Below are positions 20,981-31,500 of a DNA stretch of 41,087 bases, one piece after another. The stretch comes from Vibrio hepatarius. Its GTDB lineage: Bacteria; Pseudomonadota; Gammaproteobacteria; Enterobacterales; Vibrionaceae. The stretch's first letter is position 1. Every line of letters begins with the position of its first letter. A program made the translations under genes and the position numbers. The notes under the pieces were generated by a model, which worked only from the letters and a program-made list of their open reading frames with translations, was not told where the DNA came from and ran no database searches. The stretch spans positions 1-41,087 of the forward strand of contig NZ_JAHKPM010000033.1 in the NCBI RefSeq assembly GCF_018860525.1. The letters run 5' to 3'.

Positions 20981-21784
20981 ATGGCAACGGACTTAGACGT
21001 AAGTGCGCAAATAGAGGGCCGTCGCCTAACCGATCACCCGATAGTAAGAAAGCATAGTATTGGTGGGCTTTTTTTATTACTTGTATTGCTGTTGATTAGT
21101 TCAATCCTCTATTCCACGATATCTTGGATGTGGGACGATAAGCGACTACCCCTATCGAATATTATATTGGAAGGGCAGTTGAAATATGTAACATCTCTAG
21201 ATGTCCAACGTGCTTTTGCGACTTTGCCGCATGTTGGTACGTTTATGTCACAAGATGTTAAAGTATTACAAGATACGGTTGAAGCTATACCTTGGGTCGC
21301 TCATGCTTCTATAAGAAAACAGTGGCCTGACACAGTTAAAGTGTTTTTGACGGAATATATTGCGGTGGCTCTCTGGAATGGTACAGAGTTACTTAACCAT
21401 CAAGGTAACATTTTTAATGGTGATATTGATAGATTGAGTGAGCAACGTGTCAAACTATACGGACCTTTAGGAAGTAGCCAAGAAGTATTGGAAGTGTGGC
21501 GAGAGGTGAGTCCCAAATTTGCTGCATTAAATCTTAAGATTTCTTCTTTGTTGCTAAATGAACGTCGAGCTTGGCAGATTATTCTTGATAATGGTATTAG
21601 GCTTGAATTAGGTAAAGAATATTTATACGAGAGGGTCGAGCGATTTCTCTCGTTATACAAAAACTTAGGTAGCGATTCACAGAGAGTCAGCTATATTGAC
21701 CTCAGGTATGATACGGGAGCTTCTGTAGGTTGGTTTCCCGGACAAGAGTTAGAACAAGAGAGCACAGATGACAAAGACCGCTGA
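20981..21784 (+). CDS. ftsQ: Cell division protein FtsQ
   Basis: FtsQ is a bitopic inner-membrane divisome protein that scaffolds FtsL and FtsB. The 267-residue product has a cytoplasmic segment of about 27 residues, one membrane helix (about 28-48), a POTRA domain (about 58-126, LSNIILEGQLKYV...WPDTVKVFLTEY) and a beta domain ending with ISYIDLRYDTGASVGW-type sequence. It overlaps ftsA by 17 bases, as in other gammaproteobacteria, which suggests coupled translation. Confidence 0.95.
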   Translation: MATDLDVSAQIEGRRLTDHPIVRKHSIGGLFLLLVLLLISSILYSTISWMWDDKRLPLSNIILEGQLKYVTSLDVQRAFATLPHVGTFMSQDVKVLQDTVEAIPWVAHASIRKQWPDTVKVFLTEYIAVALWNGTELLNHQGNIFNGDIDRLSEQRVKLYGPLGSSQEVLEVWREVSPKFAALNLKISSLLLNERRAWQIILDNGIRLELGKEYLYERVERFLSLYKNLGSDSQRVSYIDLRYDTGASVGWFPGQELEQESTDDKDR

Positions 21785-23030
21785 TGACAACATTATTGTT
21801 GGTCTTGACATAGGCACTGCAACCGTATCGGCTCTGGTTGGCGAAGTACTGCCTGATGGTCAAATAAATATCATTGGTGCTGGTAGCAGCCCCTCCCGTG
21901 GGATGGATAAAGGTGGAGTTAACGACTTGGAGTCCGTCGTTAAGTCTGTCCAGCGTGCTGTTGATCAGGCCGAGCTCATGGCTGAATGTCAGATTAGTAA
22001 TGTTTTTATTTCGATTTCTGGTCGACATATCGCCAGTCGAATAGAAAAAGGCATGGGAACCATTTCAGATGAAGAGGTTTCCCAAGAGGATATGGATCGC
22101 GCTATCCATACTGCTAAATCCATCAAAATAGGTGACGAACAACGCATTCTGCATGTAATTCCTCAAGAATTTACCATTGATTACCAAGAGGGGATAAAAA
22201 ATCCGCTAGGGTTATCAGGAGTACGGATGGAAGTTAGTGTGCACTTGATATCCTGCCATAATGATATGGCACGGAATATTATTAAGGCCGTTGAACGTTG
22301 TGGACTCAGAGTTGAACACTTAGTGTATTCTGGTCTGGCTGCAAGTACTGCAGTGATCACTGAAGATGAACGTGAGCTAGGCGTTTGTGTTGTTGATATT
22401 GGTGCAGGCACTATGGATGTCTCTATTTGGACTGGTGGCGCTTTGAGGCATACCGAGGTATTTTCTTATGCAGGTAATGCGGTCACCAGTGATATTGCAT
22501 TTGCATTTGGTACACCTGTCAGTGACGCTGAAGAAATAAAAGTAAAATATGGTTGTGCACTCAGTGAGCTAGTAAGTAAAGATGATACCGTTAATGTACC
22601 TAGCGTCGGAGGCCGACCTTCGCGTAGTTTACAAAGACAGACTTTGTCTGAAGTGGTTGAGCCCCGTTATACTGAATTGATGGGGCTAGTGAATCAGACT
22701 ATTGATACAGTTCAGGATGCGTTGCGAGAAGAAGGAATTAAACATCATCTAGCAGCAGGTGTCGTTCTGACTGGTGGGGCTGCACAGATTCAAGGATTAG
22801 TAGAATGCGCTGAACGCGTATTCCGCAATCAAGTAAGAGTAGGAAAGCCTCTTGAAGTGAGTGGGCTGACAGATTATGTAAAAGAGCCGTATCATTCAAC
22901 GGCTGTGGGTTTACTCCATTATGCAAGAGATAGCCAAATTAATGAGGATACAGAGTATACTGAGCCAAAACGCCAGTCTGTAACAACATTATTTGGACGC
23001 TTGCGTAACTGGATACAAAAAGAATTTTAA
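21768..23030 (+). CDS. ftsA: Cell division protein FtsA (actin-like)
   Basis: FtsA is the actin-like ATPase that tethers FtsZ filaments to the inner membrane and signals to the periplasmic septal synthases. The 420-residue protein has phosphate-1 (IIVGLDIGTATVSALVGE), the SHS2/1C domain, phosphate-2 (CVVDIGAGTMDVSIW) and the adenosine motif GVVLTGGAAQIQGL. It ends with the amphipathic membrane-targeting helix LFGRLRNWIQKEF. ftsZ follows 30 bp later behind a GGAG ribosome binding site. Confidence 0.97.
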   Translation: MTKTADDNIIVGLDIGTATVSALVGEVLPDGQINIIGAGSSPSRGMDKGGVNDLESVVKSVQRAVDQAELMAECQISNVFISISGRHIASRIEKGMGTISDEEVSQEDMDRAIHTAKSIKIGDEQRILHVIPQEFTIDYQEGIKNPLGLSGVRMEVSVHLISCHNDMARNIIKAVERCGLRVEHLVYSGLAASTAVITEDERELGVCVVDIGAGTMDVSIWTGGALRHTEVFSYAGNAVTSDIAFAFGTPVSDAEEIKVKYGCALSELVSKDDTVNVPSVGGRPSRSLQRQTLSEVVEPRYTELMGLVNQTIDTVQDALREEGIKHHLAAGVVLTGGAAQIQGLVECAERVFRNQVRVGKPLEVSGLTDYVKEPYHSTAVGLLHYARDSQINEDTEYTEPKRQSVTTLFGRLRNWIQKEF

Positions 23031-23060
23031 CCTGAGTAGCAGGATAAACGGAGATAACAC

Positions 23061-24296
23061 ATGTTTGAACCGATGATGGAAATGTCTGATGACGCGGTAA
23101 TCAAAGTCGTTGGGGTTGGTGGCGGCGGCGGCAATGCTGTCGAACACATGGTACGTGAATCCATCGAAGGCGTGGAATTCATTAGCATCAATACAGATGC
23201 GCAAGCGCTTCGTAAAACAAGCGTGAATAGCGTTATCCAGATTGGTGGTGATATGACAAAAGGTCTTGGAGCTGGAGCTAACCCTCAAGTTGGGCGTGAT
23301 GCTGCTCTCGAAGATCGCGATAGAATTAAAGAAGAGCTCGAAGGTGCCGATATGGTATTTATCGCAGCTGGTATGGGTGGTGGAACAGGAACAGGTGCTG
23401 CTCCGGTAATTGCAGAAGTTGCAAAAGAACTGGGTATATTGACGGTAGCCGTTGTGACTAAACCATTTAGCTTCGAAGGTAAGAAGCGCTTAGCATTTGC
23501 AGAGCAAGGAATTGAAGAATTATCGAAACAGGTTGATTCCTTAATTACGATTCCTAACGAAAAACTGCTTAAAGTGCTAGGGAGAGGGATTACTTTATTA
23601 GAAGCTTTTGCCAGCGCGAATGACGTACTTAAGAATGCAGTACAAGGTATTGCGGAACTTATTACTCGTCCAGGTATGATTAACGTTGACTTTGCGGATG
23701 TTCGTACTGTGATGTCAGAAATGGGTCATGCCATGATGGGAAGCGGTGTTGCCAAAGGTGAAGATCGTGCTGAGGAAGCGGCTGAGATGGCAATCTCAAG
23801 TCCTCTGCTTGAAGATATCGATCTTGCTGGTGCTCGCGGTGTTCTGGTTAATATTACAGCTGGTCTTGATATGCGTCTGGATGAGTTTGAAACGGTTGGT
23901 AATACAGTCAAAGCATTTGCTTCAGATAATGCTACAGTTGTTATTGGTACTTCGTTAGACCCTGATATGGCTGATGAAATTCGTGTGACTGTTGTTGCTA
24001 CTGGTATAGGTACTGAAAAGAAGCCTGATATCACTTTAGTTGCCGGAGGAAAAACAAAAGTTTCTCCCGTCGCACAGCCACAAACTCAACCAGTTTCGCC
24101 TGCTCATCAACAAGCTGTTAATAAAACAGAAGAGAATCCGGCACCAACTTTGCAGGAGAAAACACAAGTGACTCCTCAGCCGACAAGTTCTGCTCCTTCA
24201 AGCTCCGGTGCTGGCCAACAAAGTGCAGCTCCAAAAGCCGATAAGGATACTGGGTACTTGGATATACCAGCATTTTTACGTCGTCAGGCTGACTAA
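23061..24296 (+). CDS. ftsZ: Cell division GTPase FtsZ
   Basis: FtsZ is the tubulin homologue that polymerises into the Z ring. The 411-residue protein has the GTPase core with [11 protein letters not shown] near 17-27, the tubulin signature GGGTGTG at 106-112 and the T7 synergy loop [10 protein letters not shown] long Gln/Pro/Ala/Ser linker (about 317-390) leads to the conserved C-terminal peptide [11 protein letters not shown] that binds FtsA and ZipA. It closes the dcw cluster and is followed by a hairpin terminator. Confidence 0.98.
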   Translation: MFEPMMEMSDDAVIKVVGVGGGGGNAVEHMVRESIEGVEFISINTDAQALRKTSVNSVIQIGGDMTKGLGAGANPQVGRDAALEDRDRIKEELEGADMVFIAAGMGGGTGTGAAPVIAEVAKELGILTVAVVTKPFSFEGKKRLAFAEQGIEELSKQVDSLITIPNEKLLKVLGRGITLLEAFASANDVLKNAVQGIAELITRPGMINVDFADVRTVMSEMGHAMMGSGVAKGEDRAEEAAEMAISSPLLEDIDLAGARGVLVNITAGLDMRLDEFETVGNTVKAFASDNATVVIGTSLDPDMADEIRVTVVATGIGTEKKPDITLVAGGKTKVSPVAQPQTQPVSPAHQQAVNKTEENPAPTLQEKTQVTPQPTSSAPSSSGAGQQSAAPKADKDTGYLDIPAFLRRQAD

Positions 24297-24308
24297 ACTA
24301 GACATAAT

Positions 24309-24336
24309 TTGACACTGTTCAAAATTATGGTACGAT
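24309..24336 (+). promoter_or_regulatory. Sigma70-type promoter of lpxC
   Basis: A perfect TTGACA (24309-24314), a 16-bp spacer and TACGAT (24331-24336) lie 13 bp after the ftsZ stop and 58 bp before the lpxC start. The predicted start (about 24343) falls inside the adjacent hairpin. Confidence 0.65.
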
Positions 24337-24337
24337 C

Positions 24338-24368
24338 CACGGTCGATATTGCTTATTGACCGTGTTTT
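24338..24368 (+). terminator. Hairpin after ftsZ, in the lpxC leader
   Basis: CACGGTCGATA (24338-24348) pairs with TATTGACCGTG (24354-24364), 11 pairs including one G-U, with a five-base loop, followed by TTTTGT. It looks like the ftsZ terminator but directly follows the -10 box of the lpxC promoter. Confidence 0.7.
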
Positions 24369-24394
24369 GTAGCAATTTGTACTGAGGCAAGCAG

Positions 24395-25312
24395 ATGATC
24401 AGACAACGTACTCTGAAAGAAATAGTGAAAACAACGGGAGTGGGTCTCCACTCTGGACGTAAAGTCACGTTGACTCTTCGCCCAGCGGCTGCAAACACAG
24501 GCGTTATATACCGTCGAACAGATGTTAATCCACCTGTCGATTTTCCCGTTGATGCTCAATCCGTTCGTGATACTATGCTATGTACCGCATTAGTTAACGA
24601 TGAAGGTATACGTATATCTACGGTTGAACACCTGAATGCTGCACTTGCTGGTATGGGTATTGATAACATTATTGTTGAAGTTGATGCACCTGAAGTTCCT
24701 ATTATGGATGGTAGCGCAAGTCCATTCGTATTTTTGCTTCAACAAGCCGGTCTTGAAGAGCAAAATGTAGCTAAACGCTTTATCCGCATTAAAAAACCAG
24801 TACGCTTCGAAGACGGTGATAAATGGGCTGAATTTGTGCCGTATAACGGTTTTCGCATGGATTTTGAAATCGAGTTTAACCATCCCGCTATTGAATCTGA
24901 TGAACAACACCTTTTGTTTGATTTTTCATCGCAAGGGTTTGTGAAAGATATTTCTCGAGCACGAACTTTTGGTTTTATGCATGATATAGAATACTTGCAG
25001 TCGCAAAATCTATGTTTGGGCGGTAGCTTTGATTGCGCAATTGTACTGGATGAATATCGTATTTTGAATGAGGAAGGTCTTCGCTTTGATAACGAATTCG
25101 TTACTCACAAGGTTCTTGATGCCATTGGTGATTTATATATGTGTGGTCACCCAATTATTGGTGAATTCCGTGCGTTTAAATCAGGCCACGGGTTGAACAA
25201 CCAGCTTTTACGTTCTGTTCTAGCAGACCAAGAAGCATGGGAATGGGTAACCTTTGAAGAAGAATCCACATCTCCTGTTGCATTTGCCAATGTGAATGCA
25301 CTCATTGTGTAG
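24395..25312 (+). CDS. lpxC: UDP-3-O-acyl-N-acetylglucosamine deacetylase LpxC
   Basis: LpxC is the zinc hydrolase that commits UDP-acyl-GlcNAc to lipid A synthesis. The 305-residue protein has the first zinc ligand in [16 protein letters not shown] (His79 by family numbering), MDGSASPF, and the second cluster [19 protein letters not shown] with the His and Asp ligands. SGHGLNNQL carries the catalytic His. In E. coli FtsH degrades LpxC through its C-terminal tail; the tail here ends NVNALIV, a nonpolar ending. It has its own promoter and terminator. Confidence 0.97.
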   Translation: MIRQRTLKEIVKTTGVGLHSGRKVTLTLRPAAANTGVIYRRTDVNPPVDFPVDAQSVRDTMLCTALVNDEGIRISTVEHLNAALAGMGIDNIIVEVDAPEVPIMDGSASPFVFLLQQAGLEEQNVAKRFIRIKKPVRFEDGDKWAEFVPYNGFRMDFEIEFNHPAIESDEQHLLFDFSSQGFVKDISRARTFGFMHDIEYLQSQNLCLGGSFDCAIVLDEYRILNEEGLRFDNEFVTHKVLDAIGDLYMCGHPIIGEFRAFKSGHGLNNQLLRSVLADQEAWEWVTFEEESTSPVAFANVNALIV

Positions 25313-25329
25313 AAGCAAACTCTTTCTAT

Positions 25330-25357
25330 AAACCAGGCAATTGCCTGGTTTTTTTGT
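25330..25357 (+). terminator. Rho-independent terminator of lpxC
   Basis: AACCAGGCAATTGCCTGGTT (25331-25350) is a perfect 20-bp palindrome, giving an eight-pair stem with a short loop, followed by TTTTTTG. It isolates lpxC from secA. Confidence 0.9.
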
Positions 25358-25713
25358 TTTAGTACGGTTTGTGGCAAAATATTGCCCTTCTATTGAAAAG
25401 TCATAACTAGAGCATGTTACACCTAGGATCTGACTTTCATGAGCTTTACTGGATGATTTGGGTTCATAAAGTGTATACACATCGACTAAATAACTAGTGA
25501 AAATAAAGAATGCTTCAAACAAATAACTTTGTTATTGGTTCTTGGTGGTAAAATTCCTTAAACTAAGCGCCACTTACGCCTTGAAATCTAACGTTCTCAC
25601 CGCAATATCTGGGTAAAGTGATTTATCTCAGTATTCTTAGTTTAAAACTGTTAGAGACTGAAGGCATAGAATATAGATCGGGCCCGATCTAAGTAAAGAG
25701 AGATGCATAGCAA
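25358..25713 (+). promoter_or_regulatory. Long structured leader region of secA; no SecM-like gene
   Basis: These 356 bp contain no secM-like gene with signal peptide and arrest sequence, and no convincing gene on either strand. They hold a 6-bp hairpin AATAAC-TTT-GTTATT (25522-25536) and a 10-bp inverted repeat TTAAACTAAG (25558-25567) / CTTAGTTTAA (25636-25645) enclosing 68 bases. An 18-bp perfect palindrome follows at 25674-25691. Two short frames are open: 27 codons from 25414 and 13 codons from 25510 (ending GSWW). Neither has a clear ribosome binding site. No promoter boxes could be assigned with confidence; TTGAAA at 25393 is the best -35 candidate. Confidence 0.5.
25674..25691. repeat. 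18-bp perfect palindrome before secA
   Basis: TAGATCGGGCCCGATCTA is its own reverse complement and ends 22 bp before the secA ATG, just upstream of the purine-rich ribosome binding site (AAAGAGAG, 25695-25702). It could be an operator or an RNA hairpin. Such a hairpin would lie next to the ribosome binding site without covering it. Confidence 0.7.
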
Positions 25714-28443
25714 ATGATAACTAAGCTACTGACAAAGGTAATTGGCAGTCGCAACGACCGCACGTTACGTCGCCTTAGAAAAATTGTAAAAGAAATAAAT
25801 AACTATGAACCTGGGCTTGAAGCGCTTTCAGATGAAGAATTGAAAGCAAAAACCGTTGAGTTTCGCCAGCGCTTTGAACAAGGTGAAACCTTAGATGACA
25901 TACTCCCTGAAGCTTTTGCTACAGTACGTGAAGCTTCCAAGCGCGTATATGGGATGCGTCATTTCGATGTTCAGCTGATCGGTGGAATGGTACTCAATGC
26001 TGGTCAAATATCAGAGATGCGTACGGGGGAAGGTAAAACACTAACAGCAACGCTTCCTGCTTATCTTAATGCCCTTGCTGGAAAAGGCGTTCATGTTGTT
26101 ACAGTGAACGACTATCTTGCTGCGCGCGATGCTGAAACAAACCGTCCTTTGTTTGAATTTCTAGGTATGACAGTTGGTGTAAATGTGCCTAACATGCCTC
26201 CTCAAGAGAAAAAGCAGGCTTACTTAACTGATATACTTTACGGCACTAATAATGAGTTTGGATTCGATTATTTGCGTGACAATATGGCGTTTCGCTCTGA
26301 AGATCGAGTTCAGCGTGAACGATTTTTTGCTGTTGTGGATGAAGTGGATTCCATCTTAATAGATGAAGCTCGTACCCCTTTAATTATTTCAGGGCCAGCT
26401 GAAGATAGTTCTGATTTATACACGCGTATTAACACGTTAATACCTAACCTGAAAAAACAAGATCAGGAAGACTCTGAAGAATATCGCGGTGATGGCCATT
26501 ATACTGTTGACGAGAAATCGAAGCAGGTGCATTTGACGGAAACTGGTCAAGAGCATGTCGAAGAATTGATGATAACAAACGGCTTGATGGAAGAGGGGGA
26601 TACGCTTTACTCCCCAACCAATATCAGTTTACTTCATCATGTTAACGCGGCATTGCGAGCCCATGTTCTGTTTGAGATAAACGTCGATTATATCGTCAAT
26701 GAAGATGGCGAAGTTGTCATTGTTGATGAGCATACTGGTCGTACAATGCCAGGACGTCGTTGGTCTGAAGGGCTTCATCAAGCGGTGGAGGCTAAAGAAG
26801 GCGTCAAGATCCAGAATGAAAATCAGACTTTAGCCTCCATTACCTTCCAGAACTTTTTCCGTCTCTATGAAAAGCTTTCTGGTATGACAGGAACCGCAGA
26901 TACAGAAGCTTTTGAGTTCCAGTCTATTTATGGTCTAGATACTGTTGTTATACCGACTAATAAACCTATGGTCCGTAACGATATGCCTGATGTGGTGTAT
27001 CGCACAGAGGCGGAAAAATTTGCAGCTATCATTGAAGATATTAAACAGAGAGTAGATGAAGGGCAGCCTTCATTGGTTGGTACAGTTTCAATTGAAAAAT
27101 CCGAGCTTTTGTCTAATGCGCTGAAAAAAGCCAATATTAAACATAATGTATTGAATGCTAAATTCCATGAGCGAGAAGCGGAAATTGTTGCACAAGCGGG
27201 TACACCAGGTGCCGTTACCATTGCTACCAATATGGCTGGTCGTGGTACGGATATCGTGCTGGGTGGAAGCTGGCAGGCAAAAGTAGATGCTTTAGATAGC
27301 CCAACTCAAGAACAAATTGAAGTTATCAAAGCCGATTGGAAAGAAGTTCACGATAAAGTTCTTGATGCAGGTGGTCTGCACATTATTGGTACTGAGCGAC
27401 ACGAATCTCGCCGTATTGATAACCAGCTGCGGGGTCGCTCTGGTCGTCAAGGTGATGCGGGCTCTTCGCGTTTTTATCTTTCTATGGAAGATTCTCTACT
27501 GCGTATTTTTACCTCTGACCGTATGGCTAGTCTTATCCAAAGTGGTATGGAAGAAGGTGAAGCGATTGAATCTAAAATGTTATCACGTTCAATTGAAAAA
27601 GCGCAGCGTAAAGTAGAAGGTAGAAATTTCGATATCCGTAAACAGCTTCTTGAATACGACGATGTTGCTAATGATCAACGCAAAGTCGTTTATGAGTTGC
27701 GTGATGAGCTAATGAATGTTGACGATATCAGTGAAATGATTGAGCAGAATCGAGCTGATGTTGTTAGTGCCGTAATTGATGAATATATCCCACCTCAATC
27801 TTTAGAGGATATGTGGGATGTTGAAGGGCTTCAAGATCGTTTGAAAAATGATTTTGATCTCAATGTGCCAGTTAAACAGTGGCTTGAAGATGATGACAAA
27901 CTATATGAAGAAGCTTTGCGAGAAAAGATACTAGAGACATCCACTGCTGTTTATAAAGAAAAAGAAGTAGTCGTTGGAGAACAGGTCCTACGTAACTTTG
28001 AAAAGTCAGTCATGCTACAAACGCTTGATACACTCTGGAAAGAGCACCTTGCTGCCATGGATCACTTACGTCAGGGAATTCATTTGCGTGGTTATGCTCA
28101 GAAAAACCCAAAACAAGAATATAAGCGCGAGTCATTTGAATTGTTTGAAGGCTTACTCGATGCATTAAAAACTGATGTTATTACCATTTTGTCTAAAGTA
28201 CGTGTTCAACAGCAAGAAGAAGTTGAACGTATGGAAGCGCAGCGCTTAGCGCAAGCTGAAGAAGCCGCAAGACGTACTCAAGCGCAACATGTTTCGGCAA
28301 GTAATCCATTCTCTGATCAGGATCAAGATGAAGACTCTCATCAGCCAATGGTTCGTGAGGAGCGCAAAGTCGGTCGTAATGAGCCTTGCCCATGTGGTAG
28401 TGGGAAAAAGTATAAACAATGCCATGGTCAGCTTAGTGGTTAA
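25714..28443 (+). CDS. secA: Preprotein translocase ATPase SecA
   Basis: SecA is the motor ATPase that pushes unfolded preproteins through SecYEG. The 909-residue protein is full length. It has Walker [15 protein letters not shown] near 102-115, Walker [15 protein letters not shown], the preprotein-crosslinking domain, the second nucleotide-binding fold ([25 protein letters not shown]) and the helical scaffold/wing. A charged linker leads to the C-terminal zinc/SecB-binding motif [14 protein letters not shown], with Cys892, Cys894, Cys903 and His904. A four-codon frame (ATG at 25703) ends overlapping the start; its ribosome binding site spacing is poor, so it is probably not translated. Confidence 0.98.
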   Translation: MITKLLTKVIGSRNDRTLRRLRKIVKEINNYEPGLEALSDEELKAKTVEFRQRFEQGETLDDILPEAFATVREASKRVYGMRHFDVQLIGGMVLNAGQISEMRTGEGKTLTATLPAYLNALAGKGVHVVTVNDYLAARDAETNRPLFEFLGMTVGVNVPNMPPQEKKQAYLTDILYGTNNEFGFDYLRDNMAFRSEDRVQRERFFAVVDEVDSILIDEARTPLIISGPAEDSSDLYTRINTLIPNLKKQDQEDSEEYRGDGHYTVDEKSKQVHLTETGQEHVEELMITNGLMEEGDTLYSPTNISLLHHVNAALRAHVLFEINVDYIVNEDGEVVIVDEHTGRTMPGRRWSEGLHQAVEAKEGVKIQNENQTLASITFQNFFRLYEKLSGMTGTADTEAFEFQSIYGLDTVVIPTNKPMVRNDMPDVVYRTEAEKFAAIIEDIKQRVDEGQPSLVGTVSIEKSELLSNALKKANIKHNVLNAKFHEREAEIVAQAGTPGAVTIATNMAGRGTDIVLGGSWQAKVDALDSPTQEQIEVIKADWKEVHDKVLDAGGLHIIGTERHESRRIDNQLRGRSGRQGDAGSSRFYLSMEDSLLRIFTSDRMASLIQSGMEEGEAIESKMLSRSIEKAQRKVEGRNFDIRKQLLEYDDVANDQRKVVYELRDELMNVDDISEMIEQNRADVVSAVIDEYIPPQSLEDMWDVEGLQDRLKNDFDLNVPVKQWLEDDDKLYEEALREKILETSTAVYKEKEVVVGEQVLRNFEKSVMLQTLDTLWKEHLAAMDHLRQGIHLRGYAQKNPKQEYKRESFELFEGLLDALKTDVITILSKVRVQQQEEVERMEAQRLAQAEEAARRTQAQHVSASNPFSDQDQDEDSHQPMVREERKVGRNEPCPCGSGKKYKQCHGQLSG

Positions 28444-28466
28444 TCTGATCTAAATAATAAACATTA

Positions 28467-28493
28467 AGAGTCGCGCTAGCGGCTCTTTTTTTG
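28467..28493 (+). terminator. Rho-independent terminator of secA
   Basis: AGAGTCGC (28467-28474), loop GCTA and GCGGCTCT (28479-28486) form an eight-pair stem with one G-U, followed by seven T residues. The mutT ribosome binding site begins immediately after it, so mutT is reached by read-through or by a promoter I cannot see. Confidence 0.88.
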
Positions 28494-28505
28494 AGGAAAG
28501 TTTGT

Positions 28506-28904
28506 GTGAAGCGTATCCATATTGTTGCAGCTATCATTTTAAATACCGAAATGAATGAAGTCTTTATTACCAAGCGACCTGAAGATAAACATAAAGGGGG
28601 CTTTTGGGAGTTTCCGGGTGGGAAAGTCGAAGATCAAGAAACCACGGTACAAGCGATTATACGAGAGCTAGATGAAGAAGTAGGTATTCAGGTGACAAAG
28701 CAGAGCTTGTTTGAACATCTTGAATATGATTACCCTGACAAATCACTTAGTTTTGATTTTATTCTAGTGACTGATTTTGAAAAACAACCTTTTGGTAAAG
28801 AAGGACAGCAGGGAAAATGGGTATCAATTACTGAACTTAGTGACTATGAATTTCCTGAAGCAAATAGGTCTATTGTAGATCGAGTGGTTAGCGAATTTAC
28901 CTAA
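28506..28904 (+). CDS. mutT: 8-oxo-dGTP diphosphatase MutT (GTG start)
   Basis: MutT hydrolyses 8-oxo-dGTP to the monophosphate, preventing A:T to C:G transversions. From GTG at 28506 the protein is 132 residues and begins MKRIHIVAAIILN, like E. coli MutT. The Nudix box is complete: Gly39, Glu45, Arg53-Glu54-Leu55, Glu57-Glu58 and Gly60. A TTG at 28491 would extend the frame by five codons. GAGGAAAG (28493-28500) lies inside that extension and is well placed to serve the GTG, so the later start is preferred. It sits between secA and dapB. Confidence 0.9.
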   Translation: MKRIHIVAAIILNTEMNEVFITKRPEDKHKGGFWEFPGGKVEDQETTVQAIIRELDEEVGIQVTKQSLFEHLEYDYPDKSLSFDFILVTDFEKQPFGKEGQQGKWVSITELSDYEFPEANRSIVDRVVSEFT

Positions 28905-29862
<958 letters not shown>

Positions 29863-29874
29863 ATAAATAACTAT

Positions 29875-29901
29875 GCGCTAAGCTCGCTTGGCGCTTTTTT
29901 T
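29875..29901 (+). terminator. Rho-independent terminator of dapB
   Basis: GCGCTAAGC (29875-29883) pairs with GCTTGGCGC (29886-29894), with one G-U pair and a very tight loop, followed by seven T residues. Confidence 0.87.
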
Positions 29902-30210
29902 GCCCTCTCTTTTTTCTGCTCAAAAAAATATTGAGCTTAAAGCCCTTTTCTTTATTGCTTTCCTTTTGGTTTTGAGTTGTTAATAAGTTAATTTTATTAA
30001 GCTGCTTAAAAATAACCATAATCATTACTTGTTTATCGTTTGCGTGCCATTGATAATCTAGAGTTGGTTTTTTTTGCTATTAGATATGCGGTTATTTTTT
30101 TATTTAGGATAATATGGGCCAAATTCCAAGGTTAAACCTAATATTTTGGCTATTATAAGTAGTTAATTGCTTTAAGTGCTCTAAAGTTTGAACTATTTTT
30201 TATGCTCCTG
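29902..30210 (+). other. AT-rich intergenic region upstream of carAB
   Basis: These 309 bp contain no gene on either strand. They are rich in T runs and contain a 6-bp inverted repeat GCTCAA-N7-TTGAGC (29918-29936). A region of this kind upstream of a carAB promoter could bind nucleoid proteins or pyrimidine/purine regulators, as it does in E. coli. I cannot assign individual sites. Confidence 0.4.
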
Positions 30211-30239
30211 TTGACACAATTCATTAGTCTCATTAGAAT
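30211..30239 (+). promoter_or_regulatory. Sigma70-type promoter of carAB
   Basis: A perfect TTGACA (30211-30216), a 17-bp spacer and TAGAAT (30234-30239) place a start near 30246, about 100 bp before the carA start codon. It may correspond to the upstream (P1-like) promoter of the E. coli carAB system. Confidence 0.78.
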
Positions 30240-30297
30240 GCAGCCAATTTGTCTATATAACCTTAAAGCGCTCATGTTAGGTGTTAAGGAAGACGAA

Positions 30298-30336
30298 TTT
30301 GCAGTTTAATTTATTATTTTTGCATTTTTATTCTGG
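30298..30336 (+). promoter_or_regulatory. Tandem ARG boxes (ArgR operator) before carA
   Basis: TTTGCAGTTTAATTTATT (30298-30315) and TTTGCATTTTTATTCTGG (30319-30336) each match about 12-13 of 16 informative positions of the 18-bp ARG box (TNTGAATWWWWATTCANW). They are separated by exactly 3 bp, the arrangement used by the ArgR hexamer. The second box runs into the carA ribosome binding site. Arginine repression of carAB is well known in E. coli; a second promoter overlapping these boxes is likely but not clearly visible. Confidence 0.7.
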
Positions 30337-30344
30337 AGGTTGTC

Positions 30345-31484
30345 TTGAGTAAATCAGCACTGTTAGTCCTAGAAGATGGGACAGTGTTCCATGGAATTTC
30401 AATTGGAGCAGATGGCTCATCGGTTGGTGAAGTCGTTTTTAATACCTCGATGACGGGGTACCAAGAAATTCTCACTGATCCTTCCTATTCACAGCAAATT
30501 ATTACTCTTACATACCCTCACATAGGCAATACCGGAATTAACTCCGAAGACGAAGAATCATCTTCCATACATGCGCAAGGCCTTGTGATTCGCGACCTAC
30601 CTCTGATTGCTTCCAATTTCCGTAGTGAACAGACCCTTTCTGATTACCTTAAGTCAAAAAACATCATTGGTATTGCGGATATCGATACGCGCAAATTGAC
30701 CCGTATCCTACGCGAGAAAGGTGCGCAAAATGGTTGTATTGTTGCGGGTGCCAATCTAGACCAAGCTTTGGCTTTGGCGAAAGCAAAAGAATTCCCTGGC
30801 TTAAAAGGAATGGACCTTGCGAAAGAAGTTACTACAAAAGAAGCGTATCAATGGCAACAAGGTTCGTGGACGCTCGAAGGTGGCCTTCCAGAAGCGCAAG
30901 ATAGCAACGAATTGCCATATCATGTTGTTGCCTATGACTTCGGAGCAAAGCGAAATATCTTGCGCATGCTCGTTGACCGAGGCTGCCGCTTAACGGTTGT
31001 TCCTGCTGAAACGAGTGCTGATGAAGTGTTAGCGCTTAAGCCAGATGGGGTATTTTTATCAAATGGTCCTGGCGACCCTGAGCCTTGTACTTATGCCATT
31101 GAAGCAACAAAAGTATTCTTAGACAAAGGCTTACCAATTTTTGGTATTTGTTTAGGTCACCAAATATTGGCGATTGCATCAGGCGCTAAAACAGTCAAAA
31201 TGAAGTTTGGTCACCACGGTGCTAATCACCCAGTTAAAGATCTTGACCGAAATGTTGTCATGATTACTTCACAAAACCATGGTTTTGCTGCTGATGAAGC
31301 TAGCTTACCAGAGAATCTGTGTGCCACACATGTATCACTATTTGATGGTTCTCTTCAAGGTATTCATCGTACAGATAAGCCTGCATTTAGTTTCCAAGGT
31401 CACCCGGAAGCGAGCCCTGGTCCACTCGACGCAGCACCGCTTTTTGATCACTTTATCGAACTTATCAAACAACACAGCGCTTAA
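30345..31484 (+). CDS. carA: Carbamoyl-phosphate synthase small (glutamine amidotransferase) subunit
   Basis: CarA hydrolyses glutamine and channels ammonia to CarB for carbamoyl phosphate, the shared precursor of arginine and pyrimidines. The 379-residue protein starts with TTG at 30345, five bases after CTGGAGG (30333-30339), and reads [17 protein letters not shown]. The class I amidotransferase triad is intact: Cys269 in GICLGHQ, His353 and Glu355 in HPEASPG. carB follows 16 bp downstream. The tandem ARG boxes sit directly upstream. Confidence 0.97.
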   Translation: MSKSALLVLEDGTVFHGISIGADGSSVGEVVFNTSMTGYQEILTDPSYSQQIITLTYPHIGNTGINSEDEESSSIHAQGLVIRDLPLIASNFRSEQTLSDYLKSKNIIGIADIDTRKLTRILREKGAQNGCIVAGANLDQALALAKAKEFPGLKGMDLAKEVTTKEAYQWQQGSWTLEGGLPEAQDSNELPYHVVAYDFGAKRNILRMLVDRGCRLTVVPAETSADEVLALKPDGVFLSNGPGDPEPCTYAIEATKVFLDKGLPIFGICLGHQILAIASGAKTVKMKFGHHGANHPVKDLDRNVVMITSQNHGFAADEASLPENLCATHVSLFDGSLQGIHRTDKPAFSFQGHPEASPGPLDAAPLFDHFIELIKQHSA

Positions 31485-31500
31485 TTTGGAGTAGTAGAGA

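Noticed and set aside
25220..25522. Minus-strand 100-codon ORF across the lpxC terminator
   Set aside because: It overlaps lpxC and a palindromic terminator, has no ribosome binding site and no recognisable family, and is not the DUF721-type gene sometimes found here.
25703..25717. Four-codon frame overlapping the secA start
   Set aside because: The purine-rich ribosome binding site abuts its ATG with no spacing, while the spacing suits the secA ATG.
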